Source of the DNA: Aureobasidium sp. EXF-3400
Lineage: Eukaryota > Ascomycota > Dothideomycetes > Dothideales > Saccotheciaceae
Reading direction: 5' to 3'
Length of the DNA stretch: 64,000 nt
NCBI GenBank assembly: GCA_024195585.1
Contig: SWBL01000015.1
Location: forward strand, 62,001 to 126,000
A model generated the notes under the pieces. It did not search any database and was not told the DNA's origin. It saw only the letters and a program-made list of their open reading frames with translations. Position numbers and translations under genes: made by a program. Position 1 is the stretch's first letter. Each line of letters starts with the position of its first letter. Of this stretch, positions 12,001 to 24,154 are shown one piece after another.

Positions 12001-15000
12001 TGGTCCAACGATCTCGAGCCCACTTGGAGAAACATCGTCCGGCTGGATGACTTGCCCTTCCTTCGTGGCCACAAGATGCAGTCCATGCCTGTTTTCCCGA
12101 TGGCAGGCTACATGGGTATGGCTCTCGAAGCTGCTGCCAGACGCGCTAGTTCTCGTGGCGTTCAATTTGATCGCTTTGGAATCCGAGAGTTTGTCGTCAG
12201 TAGTGCGTTAGTCCTCAACGAGGATACTGATGTGGAGATGACCATCACTCTCAAGCCGTACAGTGAAGGCCTTCGCGGTGCAGCATCTGATCTGTGGGAC
12301 GACTTCAAGATCTGTTCTTGGGATGCCAAGCGTGGTTGGTTGCAGCACTGCCACGGTCTTGTTGGTGTCCGAAGCTCTGCAGCCACAAACGCTGTTGATG
12401 CACACAGGACTCAGACTGCTTCCAAGGCATTTGAGGCACGCAAGCTGAGTATCATTAACACAGCTACCGAACCCGTCGATATTCAAGCCATGTACGAGAC
12501 TCTGACTGCCGTTGGTGCTGAGTATGGACCAGTTTTCACTGGTTTGCAACCTTGCCAAGCAAGTGATTCAACTGCTCATGCTGAGCTCATTGTACCCGAC
12601 ACCAAATCGCTGATGCCCAAGGGCTATGAGACTGATTTGATCGTGCACCCAGCTCTTCTGGATCAAATTATCCAGATCGTTTGGCCTATATTCGGTGCAG
12701 GTCGTCAAGGACTCGATACGCTGTACATGCCCACTTTTGTCAAGAACTTCAGCATCTCTAGCAAATTCTCTGCAGCACTTGGCAATCGCCTCGAGGTATT
12801 TGGCTCCGGATCTCCGAACAAAGAGGCTCCTGAGCCCACAAAGTTCGGTTTCTTCGTTGTGGACTCTTCCAACGCCAGCGAGCCTCTCGTTCAATTCGAT
12901 GGCTTGACAATGACTCCGCTCCGTGAGTCTAGTGGTAGCTCCGGACCTCAAGCTCGTGAACTCTGCTACAAGATTGATTGGCAAACAGTTTCCGAAGAAG
13001 AAGAGATCGAGTCGGAGGATTCCAAGTCAGACACTAATGTCAAAGCCGATTCTCTTGTCAGTACGCCTTTCACAAGAGAAGAAGCTGTCTGCGTCGTCTA
13101 CAACGGGACCGACGAGAAGGCTTCGGCAGCTGAAATAGCTGATAACATCTGGAAGACTTCAGGGACTCAAGCTGAGCTCATCACACTCTCAAAGCTTGCA
13201 CCCGCTGACAAACAGATCATTTTCGTGACAACCAAGAACATCCTGAGCAGTATTGATGCGCCGACGTTCGACACTCTGCGTCAGATGCTGCTTTCAGCTC
13301 GCAAGGTTCTTTGGGTATACAAGGAAGGTCCCGATGACTTTGATGTCGAAGGTAGCATGGTCGTCGGCTTCACCCGCACTATCCGCTCGGAAACCTCTGC
13401 CAACATCATTACTCTTGGTCTGCAGGGAGCTGTTGATAAGACTGCTATGAAGAATGTCTTGAGTATCCTCTCTAAGACTAGCGCTGACTCGACGTCGCCT
13501 CTTAAGGACGATAAAGAGTTTATCCTAAAGGGCGACGAGCTCCTGATTCCCAGAGTTGTCGATGACGAGGAATTGAATGTGCGACTTCATCAAGAATCGC
13601 AAGACTCGGTTGTGTATCAGCAACCTTTCGCACAGTCTGACCGTCGCCTCAAGATGGCTATCGCCACACTTGGTTCCCTCGACTCTTTCTACTTCGTCGA
13701 CGATGAGCCTAAGCCACTCGGCGATGACGAAGTCGAGATAGAAGTGAAGGCTACCGGCATGAATTTCAAGGACGTCGTAGTGACTATGGGACAACTCGCA
13801 CAGCCATACATCGGAGTTGAGTGTGCCGGCGTTATTGCAGCTGTTGGCAAGAATGTGACAGACGTCAAGGTCGGACAATCTGTCATGGCCATGACAGAAG
13901 GTGCATACAGCACCTACGCTCGCTGTTTGTCGACCAGTGTCGCCCCTCTGCCCGAGAAAATGGACTTCACCGCTGCTTCGACCATTCCTGTCGTCTTCTG
14001 CACTGCATACTATGGTCTCTTTGACTTGGGTCGTCTTACCGAAGGCGAAACTGTGCTCATCCATGCCGCTGCCGGAGGTGTTGGTCAAGCTGCCATCATG
14101 CTGGCACAGACTTGTGGCGCCGAGATCTATGCTACTGTCGGAAGCATTGATAAGAAGCAGCACATCATGAAGGAATACGGCATTCCTGAAGATCACATCT
14201 TCAACAGCCGCGACACTACTTTCGGACCTGCGATCCGTCAAGTCACCGGCGGAAAAGGTGTCGATGTCGTGCTCAACTCTCTCGGAGGCGAATTCCTGCG
14301 CGAAAGTTGGGACTGCTTGGCTCCATTCGGCCGGTTCATCGAGATTGGCAAGGCAGATATCACGAAGAACAGCAGACTTGAAATGGCCCAATTCGAGTAC
14401 AATGTCTCTTTTGCCTCTGTCGATTTGACCAAGGTGGCTGCCTATCGTCCCAAGCTCATGAAGAGACTCTTGAACGATGTGGAGAGACTCATGAGCAACG
14501 GCAGTATCAAACCAGTTGGTCCGATTACCAGTTATGGCATCAATGAGGTCGAAGCTGCCTTTCGTAGCCTGCAAAGCGGTAAGAGCATGGGCAAATTGGT
14601 CATCGCCCCTCAACCTGGAGATCTTGTGCAGGCTATCGCACCTAAGAAGACCACAAGTTTGTTCAAGGAGGATGCTTCGTATCTGATCGTCGGAGGTACT
14701 GGCGGCCTTGGATGCAGTATTGCCAGATGGATGGCGTCGCGTGGTGCAAAGTATATCTGCCTGTCATCCAGAAGAGCCAACATCACACCAAGATTGGAAG
14801 GACTTATCAGCGATCTTGCCAAGTTGGGAACCACAGTGTCTGTTCGCGCCTGCGATGTTGCGGATGCCAAGTCTGTTGAGATTCTGGTCAATGATCTCCA
14901 GAAGGAAGGTCCTATTCGCGGTGTCATCCAAGGTGCTATGGTACTCAAAGATGTTCTGTACGAGCAGATGACTCTAGATGACTTCAACGCAGTCGTCAAT

Positions 15001-15765
15001 CCCAAAGTTGCTGGTACCCTGAATCTCCACAAGAGCCTCGGAACCTCCGAGCTCGATTTCTTCATCGCTCTTTCCTCCGTCGCTGGTATCGTTGGTAACC
15101 GTGGCCAAGCAGCCTACGCAGCTGCAAACGTCTTCTTGGACACTTTCATGGCTCATCGCAATGCTAAAGGACTACCTGGTACATCTCTCGACCTTACCGC
15201 TGTCTCTGATGTCGGCTACCTGGCCGACAACAGCGAGAGAGCAGCTGATGTCCTTCGCAACCTTGGCGGCGAGACAATCGAGGAATGCGAGATCATTGGT
15301 CTGCTCACCGCTGCTGTTACAGGCAAAATCACTGCAAGCAACAATCATGTCATCACTGGTCTGAAGATCAACCCTGGCTCTGAACCCTTCTGGTGCCACG
15401 ATGCCAAGTTCAGCACCTTACTCGCTGCAGCTGTTTCGCAGACTTCTACAGAGGGTGGAAACGTCAACATCCCCCTACCACAAGCACTTAAAAGTGCTAG
15501 TGATGGTGAAAAGGCACTCGAAGTCTTATACGCTGCTCTAGTCACCAAGTTAGCTGCAGTCTTGATGTTGTCAGTTGAGGAGATGGAGCCTTCAGCAGCG
15601 GTTGCATCGTACTCTTTGGACTCACTGGCTGCTATTGAAGTTCGCAATTGGATTGCGCGAGAGGCGGATGCGAATGTGCAGGTTTTGGAGTTGCTGACTA
15701 GTCCCAGTTTGATGGAGCTTGCGAAGTTGATACTCAAGAAGAGTAAATTGGTTTCTTTTGAGTGA
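9097..15765 (+). CDS. Highly reducing type I polyketide synthase (KS-AT-DH-ER-KR-ACP)
   Basis: Exons 9097-9761, 9812-10340 and 10396-15765 give 2187 aa. KS (about 8-430) has catalytic Cys179 in DTACSSSLVA and the two His motifs ECHGTGTKVGDP and KSNVGHLEG. AT (about 535-870) has GQGAQW and GHSSGE near 629. DH (about 930-1235) has the active His in RGHKMQSMPVFP (about 956) and Asp in HPALLDQ (about 1153). ER (about 1484-1810) has the nucleotide-binding HAAAGGVGQAA. KR (about 1820-2030) has GGTGGLG and the Ser/Tyr/Asn set around SSVAG and YAAAN. ACP (about 2100-2187) has LDSLAAIE with the phosphopantetheine Ser near 2140. Between DH and ER are only about 240 residues without a SAM motif, so there is no C-methyltransferase, and the protein ends after the ACP without a release domain. 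It should make a reduced, unmethylated chain released in trans. Confidence 0.95.
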
Positions 15766-16059
15766 GTTCATAGATGTGGTAATAGTTATGTTCAGAGTGT
15801 GGTACTGTAGAACTAATTTCAATCATGCTATTCTAATTTTCACCCGATTCTTTTTTTCATCGATGGTCACTGCCCGCTTCCTCTCCGTTTGTAAAGATTT
15901 GTAATGCGTGTAGCTGTGGAAATGCACAATGGTTTCGAAAAACATGATAGTACCCATCGTAAAAAATTATTCGCTTGGCTCTCTGTGGATACATCTCTGA
16001 TCTGGGGATTATTGTGCCTTTTTATAGTGATAACGTCGTTCTTGATATTCGTATCGACT

Positions 16060-17181
16060 TCACTGTGACACGACTATGTCTTGGGCACCGACTCGCCTTG
16101 CCTCAGCATTCAAGGCCTCAATCTCTGCTGCGACATATGGTATACCGGATTTCCTTCTTTCCGCTTCCGTCAGTTGTTCAATTTCTCCTGGGAAGTAGAT
16201 TTTGTCTACTCCTGCCATCTTTTCGGAATTTATGACCTGTTATTGATTAGCGATGGTAATGTTCAATTTGCCATGCAGCATACTCACCCTGTTGTATAGA
16301 TACTCCATCCTTTGCTTGAACTCATCTGAACTGAGAAATAGATCAGGCTTCAGAGCAATGAGGAAATGACCCACGTCTGCTGGCTTCGACGGATCGTATG
16401 GATTAGTCACATGTCCAGCAAACGCAGACCCAGACAAAACACCCGAGAACACATCCATCATGACCGACAGGGCCGACCCTTTGGGTCCACCCATAGGCAA
16501 CATGACTCCTTCGAGCGCAGCAGTAGGATCATCGGTTCTGTTTCCATCCTTGTCCAATGCCCAATCCACTGGAATTTTCTCGCCTCTGCGTTTGGCTTTG
16601 TAAATCTTGCCTCTGGCCGCAACCGAAGGCGCCATATCCAAGATAAAATCATGTTCGGAGCCAGGAGCTCCACAAGCGATTGGCGACACACCCATCAGCT
16701 TTTCCTTACCACCCCAGACAGGTAGCGCCGGTGATGAGTTTGTGAAAACCAAACTCATCATGCCAGCATCGAGGGCTTGTTGGACCAGCCAAGCACTCAT
16801 GCCGAAATGGTTGCTGTGCTTGACACTGACCATACCGATTCCGTAGGTTTTAGCCATGTCGATTGCTTTCTCCATGCCTAGTCTGGCAGCGACAAAGCCA
16901 AAAGCATTTTTGCCATCGACTTGAGCGACAACAGGGGTCTTCTCTGTAAGGGTGGGTTGAGCGGCGGGGTCCAGGACGCCTTGACGGATGCGGGCGAGGT
17001 AGGAGGGGATACGGTTGACGCCGTGAGTATCCACGCCGCGAAGATCGGCAGCAACGAGACAGTGGGCTATTACTGCTGCATCTGCTGCTGATACATTGTT
17101 GGCTTGGAGAACAGCCTTGACATAGGCATTGGCGTTATCGTGGGTGACCAAGATTTTGGCGGTGCTTTCTGAGTCAGCCAT
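16060..17181 (-). CDS. LDH2/malate dehydrogenase-family oxidoreductase
   Basis: Exons 16288-17181 and 16060-16236 give 356 aa. It belongs to the malate/L-lactate dehydrogenase 2 family of NAD(P)-dependent oxidoreductases, which have a fold distinct from classical LDH. Family marks are GVDTHGVNRIP near residue 50, the catalytic-His region VKHSNHFG near 122, NSSPALPVWGG near 148, and GPKGSALSVMMDVFSG near 233. The 51-nt intron precedes VINSEKMAGVDKIYFPGEIE, which restores the family C-terminus; without splicing the protein would end prematurely. There is no signal peptide. The Dabb-domain gene starts 264 bp away in the opposite direction, so the two probably share a promoter. The substrate is unknown; reduction of a 2-keto acid or delta-1-piperideine-type substrate would be typical. 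Its position next to the PKS makes a tailoring role possible. Confidence 0.85.
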
Positions 17182-17445
17182 GATGGTGTGACGTGTTCGT
17201 AAAAGCGCCTAATCCTGGATGTCAGAAGTTGAATGAATTTCGTTGATTCTCAAGAAGGAGGTTGTAAAGATTTAGATATGGTTGAATAAATATAGGTGTT
17301 GGTTCGGGGAAGGTTTGTGCGGCTTCTCCGATATTCGAAAGCCGAACGGAAATTCCGTCTGCTGAGGGGTTCAGTATATATGCCGGGTATGCCCTTTATT
17401 TCGAGGGACTGTATCAACCATACTCGACGTAACGAAACAACAAAC
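17182..17445. promoter_or_regulatory. Divergent promoter, LDH2 family gene / Dabb gene
   Basis: These 264 bp separate two start codons facing away from each other. AT-rich TATA-like stretches (ataaatatag at 17286-17295 and tatatatgcc near 17373-17382) occur within it. Joint regulation is inferred from the spacing. Confidence 0.4.
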
Positions 17446-17910
17446 ATGACTATCGTACACATCGGTGCGTATTTTGCTCTTCACAAAGGTGTTGTTCTAA
17501 CTTGTGACAGTTCTCTTCAAATTCCGCGCCGAAGTTACGGACGAGCACAAACAGAAATTCGTAACGGAACTCAAGAAGCTCAAGGATCTACCATGTGTCA
17601 AAGAGCAGCGACTAGTTGTTGGAGGAGCATCGATAACCGATCCTATTGAACGAAGCAAAGGCTTTGAATTTGCTCTTCTTAGCTTCCACGAAGACAGAGC
17701 CGCGCTTGCAGAATATCAGAGATCTGACGAACATCATCGGTAAGTCACAAAATGACTGCCGAGAATACCAGCTGACAGTGATTGTACAGTGTCACAAGCA
17801 CATATATGTTCCCTTACAAAGAGGATCTGATGAGGTACGACTTCGAGGTTGACGAAGCGGATGAACATCTTCTGGGATTTTTGCCTCAAATCGCGGCGGG
17901 AATGAGTTGA
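17446..17910 (+). CDS. Stress-responsive Dabb (dimeric alpha/beta barrel) domain protein
   Basis: Exons 17446-17464, 17511-17739 and 17790-17910 give 122 aa. The pattern MTIVHIVLFKFRAEVTDEHK, with the 46-nt first intron removed, is the standard Dabb start. KGFEFALLSFHEDRAALAEY and the last exon's STYMFPYKEDLMRYDFEV complete a ferredoxin-like barrel. Family members are dimers; plant homologues include the polyketide cyclase olivetolic acid cyclase, and many fungal ones have no assigned role. It lies head-to-head with the LDH2-family gene and within 2 kb of the PKS. A cyclase or lactonisation helper is therefore conceivable, but nothing in the sequence fixes the substrate. Both introns have clear CTAAC or CTGAC branch points. 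Confidence 0.82.
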
Positions 17911-18151
17911 TGACAGAGGGAGCAGTGGATATATCGACCAACTGTAAGGATTTCATGCGAGTATATACTAGCTGTCGAAAGACACAAGGTGCGGAAGTCA
18001 TGGTCGTGAATTAGGTAGAGATTCGGAAAGACCGATCAGCGGCACGCTCCGACGTTTGTGGTCAATGCGTCAATATGATATAAGCGGACTTCTTCCTCGT
18101 TCGGAGTTTCCGTAGCTTCCTCTCATATGCCGACTGTAAATCACAAAAATC

Positions 18152-20525
18152 ATGAGCCAGGAAGCTACTATCAATAGAGCTGCGAGACGGCAGTCGCGCA
18201 GGTCGCAGCGTATCCGTACAGCCTGCCTTCGCTGTCAACAGCGGAAGATACGCGTAAAGACACCACCACATGCATCTGACTGACCTTGTGCTGACCAACA
18301 CAAAGTGTGACGGAATAACTCCAGCTTGCACTTCCTGTAGCAAATCAAACAAGGATTGCGAATATCAGGATGGCAGTGCTCATGAAAGTCAGACACGAAC
18401 GTGGGTCAAATTTTCCGATTGTGCTCATGCAGCTGAGTGGTGATCCAGGCGATATATACAACATCTCGAGCACCGAGTGCGTTGGCTTGAGAGTATCATC
18501 AAGGAAAGATGCCCCGACGTGGATCTAACAACTGGGCCTGATGTGGAAAATACTGGAAATGTTGACGACACCTCGACCTTGGCATCCGCTCTCCAGCCTG
18601 ATGATCACTTTGAGCCCACAACGGATCTTGATATCACAAGTGACATTCATGATGTACAAATGGATGCAACAGAGATGGCTCCAAGCGGTATCGAGGCACC
18701 CACGAGTAATCCACATCATGCGGATTCGAGCTTGTCTCATCAGATTGGCCTTGTATCACTTCCTAACGGAGATGATCCGCGCTACATCGGTCCATCGAGT
18801 GGTCACTTCTTCACCCAGCTTGTTTGTACAGCTAGTGCGCTGACCAAGACCAACAATTCAACCCGCCTCAATCGGGGTAATGCGGTCCTCCAGCGAGATA
18901 ACAACCTTACTGAAAAATTACTCCGCAACATTCAGACCCCGCTGCCGTCCACCAAAGACTTGACAGAAGAATTAACCCAAACGTACTTCAAGACTGTTCA
19001 CCAGCATTTGCCCTTCTTACACGAGCCAACGCATATACGTCTGATAGAGGAGGTGTACGCTACCAACGAACCAGATCCCATTGTCGCTTTCCAAGTCTAT
19101 ATGGTGCTTGCGATTTCGTCAATCATGCTATCGCGCCGAGACAGAGTCGTGTTACCTAGCGAAGGATGGGCTGCGATGGCTCTGTCATTCTTCGAGAAGA
19201 GCCCAATCGAGAGCTCGACTCGAGGGCTACAATGTCTCTTACTACTCCATGTCTGGGGCATGCACAGTCCAGCAACGAAACTCAACATTTGGTACCTGAA
19301 CTACCACTGCATCGCGATGGTTGTGGATCTTGGTCTGCAGAGAGATGTTAAATCGGCGTTGTCTATCTCGCCTTTCGATCAGGAAATGCGAACGCGACTG
19401 TTCTGGGTCGTATACAGTCTGGATAGATCTCTCTGCACTATGATGGGTCGACCGATAGGCCTAAGAGATGAAGCATGTGATTTGAGGGTGAGGCTACTCC
19501 AAGACCAAAGAATAGCGTTAGACTGATCATCTCAACTTTTCCAGCTCCCTGCAGATATCGACGACGTAGGTTTGACACAAGCAAGTGTCAGATCTAGAAC
19601 AGAACAAGAACCGCCTAGCCACATGAGTTATGCCATACACTTGTTCAAGCTTGCCAGACTCAACTCGGAGATGAAGTATATTCTACATAGCATCTCTCGA
19701 GAGACGCCAGCCTACGCTTATCCCGCAATTCGCTGCATGGAGACTTGGCAGAGAGATATGCTGAGTCGCCTTGACCAATGGGCCGCTGGTATACCACAAA
19801 GACCTGGTCCCAAAGACTATGTGATGAAACTCTGCGATATTCGTTACCACATTCTGAAGACACTTTTGCTCCGGCCAAGTCCTGGTATACCACAGCCAAG
19901 CCTGGAAGATCTGAAAATGTGCTACGCCAGTGCTATAACGGCTATCAGGCTTTATCATGATTTGTACGTTGAGAATGCACTTGTATTCACTTGGGCATCG
20001 TACCATTCAATCATGATGAGTTCAGTAACGGCGTTCTTCTGCATCTGGACCTGTCCGTCCGTTGCACGAGTCATCGTAGTCGATGAGCTCGTCTCAGATC
20101 TACGCGCAGCTTCGAATATCCTCAGCGCGACGGGTGAGCACTGGCCAGGAGCCAAGCGGAGTCGTGATATCCTGGATGAACTGTCACACAGAACCATCAG
20201 CTGGATAATGGATCGCAAGAACGGTAGCAATCACGGCCATCCAGCGCGACCGAGCGATGTGAATGTCGGGAATGTCGATCAGACTGGCCCTGATGGAACA
20301 TACAACAACCAGTCCGACCTTGGTAATGTGGCCGGGCAATCGCAGGCTCACGAGCTTGAAGCTTTGATGCAGCAGTACTGTCGAAATTGGACACCAGGAC
20401 TTGACTTCCTGCCCTCAACTTTCGACCAAATGTCCGACACCAACACAGGTTTGTGGACAGGGGACACGAACACGGACATATTCCTCCAGGATCTTTTTGA
20501 CGGGATGGCTCCCATGTCATTCTAG
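18152..20525 (+). CDS. Zn2Cys6 transcription factor with fungal-specific regulatory domain
   Basis: Exons 18152-18253, 18306-18400, 18449-19487 and 19545-20525 give 738 aa. The binuclear zinc cluster is split by the first intron: Cys25, 28, 35, 42, 45 and 52 give C-x2-C-x6-C-x6-C-x2-C-x6-C, preceded by an Arg-rich arm (RRQSRRSQR). After the second intron comes the short dimerisation coil RYIQHLEHRVRWLESII. The middle homology region contains the typical RTRLFWVVYSLDRSLCTMMG motif followed by GRPIGLRDEACD and RLPADIDD across the third intron. The C-terminus is acidic and Asn/Gln-rich, as in activation domains. It is the nearest regulator to the PKS and could be pathway-specific, but no target sites were demonstrated. 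Confidence 0.87.
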
Positions 20526-20682
20526 TTCAAGAGTACTAGTTGATGAGATACGATTTGCGTAAGAGGAAGGAGCGCAACGCTGCTTGATTCAACGAGAATC
20601 TCGAGAAAATACAACACCCTAAGCGCCGCTTCCGTTCAATTTCAGAACTGTGTTAAATTCCCATCGCCTCCGCATGGACTGC

Positions 20683-22553
20683 CTACTGCCCAATCTCGGC
20701 TTTTTCAACATCCTTGAGCAATCCCATTTCGTTCCGATGCTTCGCCTTCTCTTCCTCTTTGTTCTGCCACCACCACCAAAAGCACAACACGGCAGTCGTC
20801 AGTGGCACTGCAATGACGAAATATATCCACAGGTCTTTCGTGGACGTCAAGTGTCCGCCTTGTGGGTCTGAGTCGACGGTGAAGAAGTTCATACCGAGGA
20901 GTGCCTGGGGACTGGACGTCAGAATTTGCCACTGGATCAACGGCGAGGCCAAAAGGGACAAGCAAACAGCCACGTACCGTGACGAATGTAGCAGGCAAAA
21001 AGGTCAAGGTGACAAGCGCGATGGTCTTCATTGCTGCACCATCGGCTCTTGTGGCAAGAGCTATCTCGGAGCTGAAGAAGGACATGTCTTTGTTGACCTT
21101 ACTGTCACGTTGGGATATCATGTTAGAGAGCTTGAATCACCATTTGAATTAGCGAACGCTCGCAAACCTGCTTCCATCCAGGATATTCCGTTACTCACCA
21201 ATACTTGTTCGCTGGTCAATCTTTTCTCATTCGATATCGATCTTGCAGAAAGCCCCCTAAACATGCTTTGCAAGAAGTTCAACTTCTGCGCCCTCATTGT
21301 CAAGATTGTATTCCAGTGAGCGAGGTTCAAGGATTCGCAGGCGATTTTCATGCGTTCGACAACTTCGGTGGCTATCTGTGTCGTTTCGACGCTGTGAGCA
21401 ATGTGGCGCGAGATTTCGAAGAGGTATTCGAAATCTTCTGCTGTCCGCGCGAGGCCTTTGGGTTTGGCAGAGTCATTGGGGAGAGAAGGTAGTGTTGATG
21501 GGAGAGAAGATGTTGTGGAGCTCCTGCGCCTTCCTGATTCTGCGAGTCGTTGCTGGAGTTTCTTCTGTCAGCCGCGGCTAATGCCAAAATATCGTCGGGC
21601 TCGATGTTTGCGGGAGATCCGTCTCAACTCACTTTCTCAATCTCTCGGACTTTCTTTGCCATGGCCCAGACGCTACGATCGTATAATTTTACCAATTCTT
21701 CCAAGAGAGGTATATGCAACCCAAATGGGCCTCCTAGTTGCTCGGTACTTGGATACAATGTTGTTTGGAGGTCTTGAATCACCTCTGGTGGGACGTCGAA
21801 ACAAAGCATTGTGCTTCGACTGTCAGAGGAGAACGACACAAACCCCATCTCATGCCACTTGTAGTCTTTTTGGCTGGGTGCATTTGATATAGGAGGTTGT
21901 CCATGAGCTTCTGGCGCTTCCAGAATCTTCACAATGAGACGAAAGTAAGTCGAGACAATTTCTTGATGGCCTGTAGCTGATCCACTGGGTGATGGGAGTT
22001 CTGTTTGTGTTATAGACGAGCTTGCAGGGCTGGGCTTGTGGCTCGGTGCAGCATTCTTGCTGGAAGTATGACAGCCAAAGAACCCATTGTGTTCGATGCA
22101 GGTTTCTGAAAAGAATGCTGTCGGCGTGTGAGGGAACCATTCTGCTAATCTTGCTTGTCGTCCGATGTCCGATTTGAAGTAGTCCATCTGGGCGAAGCTA
22201 ATGATCAGATCAGTCCTGCACAAATCTGGGAGCATGGATGATTCATTATGTGAATGCAACTTACATTATACACTCTTTGTTCTCACAGTTCTGGTCTATA
22301 TGTTAGTCCAACAGCTCGACACACTGGGCGGCTCTGCTACATACTTGTAACAGTTCAAAGAGCGGTTGAGTCGCTAGTTTCCATCTAACCGTCTGCCCAG
22401 CATCTAGGCTCTTGTCAGTGAACGGATATTTTAGCAAAAGCTACATTTCTCACCACATATGAGCGCTTGCACCTGAGGTCCGGCTGGAAAACTAGGTGAA
22501 GTCTGAATGGGTAAGGCCTCTGGAAGTGGTAGCTGAGATGTTGAAGCAGACAT
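20683..22553 (-). CDS. CorA-like membrane protein, copy 1 (seven exons)
   Basis: Exons on the minus strand are 22454-22553, 22345-22403, 22265-22290, 21633-22197, 21199-21564, 20978-21130 and 20904-20683 (496 aa). The large N-terminal cytosolic part carries the motif CIEHNGFFG (around residue 105), YKWHEMGF and GPFGLHIPLLEELVKLYDRS. A helical stretch (SISNEKRLTSEQVL) and the CorA-type core follow: MKTIALVTLTFLPATFV, the GMN signature in ALLGMNFF, and LWIYFVIAVPLTTAVLCFWW. Two membrane helices flank the GMN loop, as in CorA/Mrs2/ZntB metal-ion channels. A Mg2+ or Zn2+ transport role is the family expectation, though these fungal proteins are divergent. It follows copy 2 in tandem with a 311-bp gap and is convergent with the Zn2Cys6 gene (157 bp). 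Confidence 0.78.
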
Positions 22554-22864
22554 AGTTTCCTGTTCACGATATTCTCTTCAAAAAGTTCTGGTGATATTAC
22601 GATAGGTGAGTATACAAAGTGTAATCAGGAAGGGAAGAAGGGTCAACTGTGCTCTTATTTGGCCTCAGCCGTGAGGCTGCATGAGTGATCTACATTGGGG
22701 CGTGTTCTAGTATATGCAAGTCAGCCACATGCGCAGGCGTGGCTGAGACCCCGGCGCGTATTACTCTTTCCCAGCGGTAAGACCACGAATACATGGCTTT
22801 ATCAACGCGACATGTACCCGTGGCCTCGCCGATACTGTTATTCCCATTTAAGTCGTTGGTCGAA
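22554..22864. other. Intergenic between tandem CorA-like copies 1 and 2
   Basis: These 311 bp lie between the copy 2 stop and the copy 1 start, both on the minus strand. I see no remnant of the missing copy 2 membrane domain here. Confidence 0.5.
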
Positions 22865-24154
22865 CTAATCCTCGTCGTTGTTCGCGGCAGCTAACCGTGA
22901 CAAGATTTCACTATTGTCCTGGGCGATCAAATTCGACAACTACATCATTAACGTCGTTAGCACTGCGATAGTCTGCATTATTCGTACATTCGAATTGACG
23001 TACCAAATTTTGCTCATTAGCCAACCTTTTTTCATTAGTCACAGCACGAGCAGCCAATCCTCGAACCATGCTGTGGACAAACCCAAGTCTGCGAGCTCTT
23101 TGTGCGAGCATCCTATCTGGCGTCTTCTGTGCGGCAGCAAAGCTCTCGCACTCGATCCTCATGCGATCGACTGTCTCCGCGGCCATTTGTGTTGTTTCTA
23201 CCAGTTGAGTGGCCTGGCGTGATATCTCGAAGATGGCTGCGAGTTGTTCTTTTCGTCTTTTTGATGGTGGGTCGTCTAGATCCACGATTCTAGCATTCTC
23301 ACTGGCAAGCTCTAAGATTGCCTGTTGAGTGTTAGGCTTGGAGGACTACGGCAGTCATTGGGGAAAATATAACGTTACCTTTTCTATGCTTGCGACTGTG
23401 CCTTGGACGTGTCCAATACTCATATCGTATAGCATGGTCAGCTGCTCCAACAAAGGTATGTGCAACGCATACGGCCCTTGCAAGTCCCCTACCATCGTGG
23501 GCAAAGAGCTCTGTAGTCCAGAAATGATGCTATCAGGTACGTTGAAGCAGATCATGATGTTCCAGCTAGTAGAGGAAGAGGACAGAAAGCCCATCTCGGA
23601 CCATTCATAAGCTAGCGTGCCGTGCGGAGAATCGTAATCAGGTAGTCCTTGATTCTTTGGTGACTTGACGGCCATGCGGAAGTAGGTCGAGTAGGGCACC
23701 GTGGCTGGTGGAACAGAGTATTCGCAGCCAAAGAAGCCATTGTGTAGTGAACATGTCCTAGACCAAAACATTTGAGGAGTACAGGGAAATCGCATCATGA
23801 CGGTTTCCCGAAGCTTGTTGCGTTGATGACTTTGGAAGTACTCAATCTCGGTGAAGCTAAGACAACCACTCATCAGCCATAGTTGATCAGAGAGGGACTT
23901 GAACCGCGTACATAATGCATGCTTTCCTACTCGTAGATCGCTGTCGAGGCTCGATTAGAACTTGGATTTCATTCCTGATTGGTGCCTTACGTCTAACAAC
24001 TCTCTTATGGGTCGTGTCTCGACTGATGACCATTGACGTGTCGAACTGTCTTCAGACATTAATAGCGTGATAGAAGTACAATTTGATATTTGATCTCACC
24101 ATAGAATAGAGCATGTGCGTCCGGATTAGGGTCCGCAATCTGGGTATCTGACAT
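22865..24154 (-). CDS. CorA-like protein, copy 2, lacking the membrane domain
   Basis: Exons on the minus strand are 24100-24154, 23991-24049, 23912-23940, 23379-23856, 23004-23321 and 22865-22939 (337 aa). The N-terminal architecture equals copy 1: CSLHNGFFG, YEWSEMGFLSSSS, GPYALHIPLLEQLTMLYD, and the helix ending TNEKRLANEQNL. The last intron (branch GTGCTAAC) leads to LSNLIAQDNSEILSR, which matches the copy 1 start of the corresponding exon (LSNMISQ). The frame then ends in AAANNDED. The GMN motif and both transmembrane helices present in the other copies are absent. Reading through the last intron instead also ends before any membrane segment. It is therefore a soluble derivative or a decayed gene. 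The N-terminal exons show no stops or frameshifts. Confidence 0.68.

Noticed and set aside
13525..14613. 362-codon minus-strand frame inside the PKS
   Set aside because: It is antisense to the ER/KR-coding exon, which has clear catalytic motifs; the frame is a codon-bias shadow.
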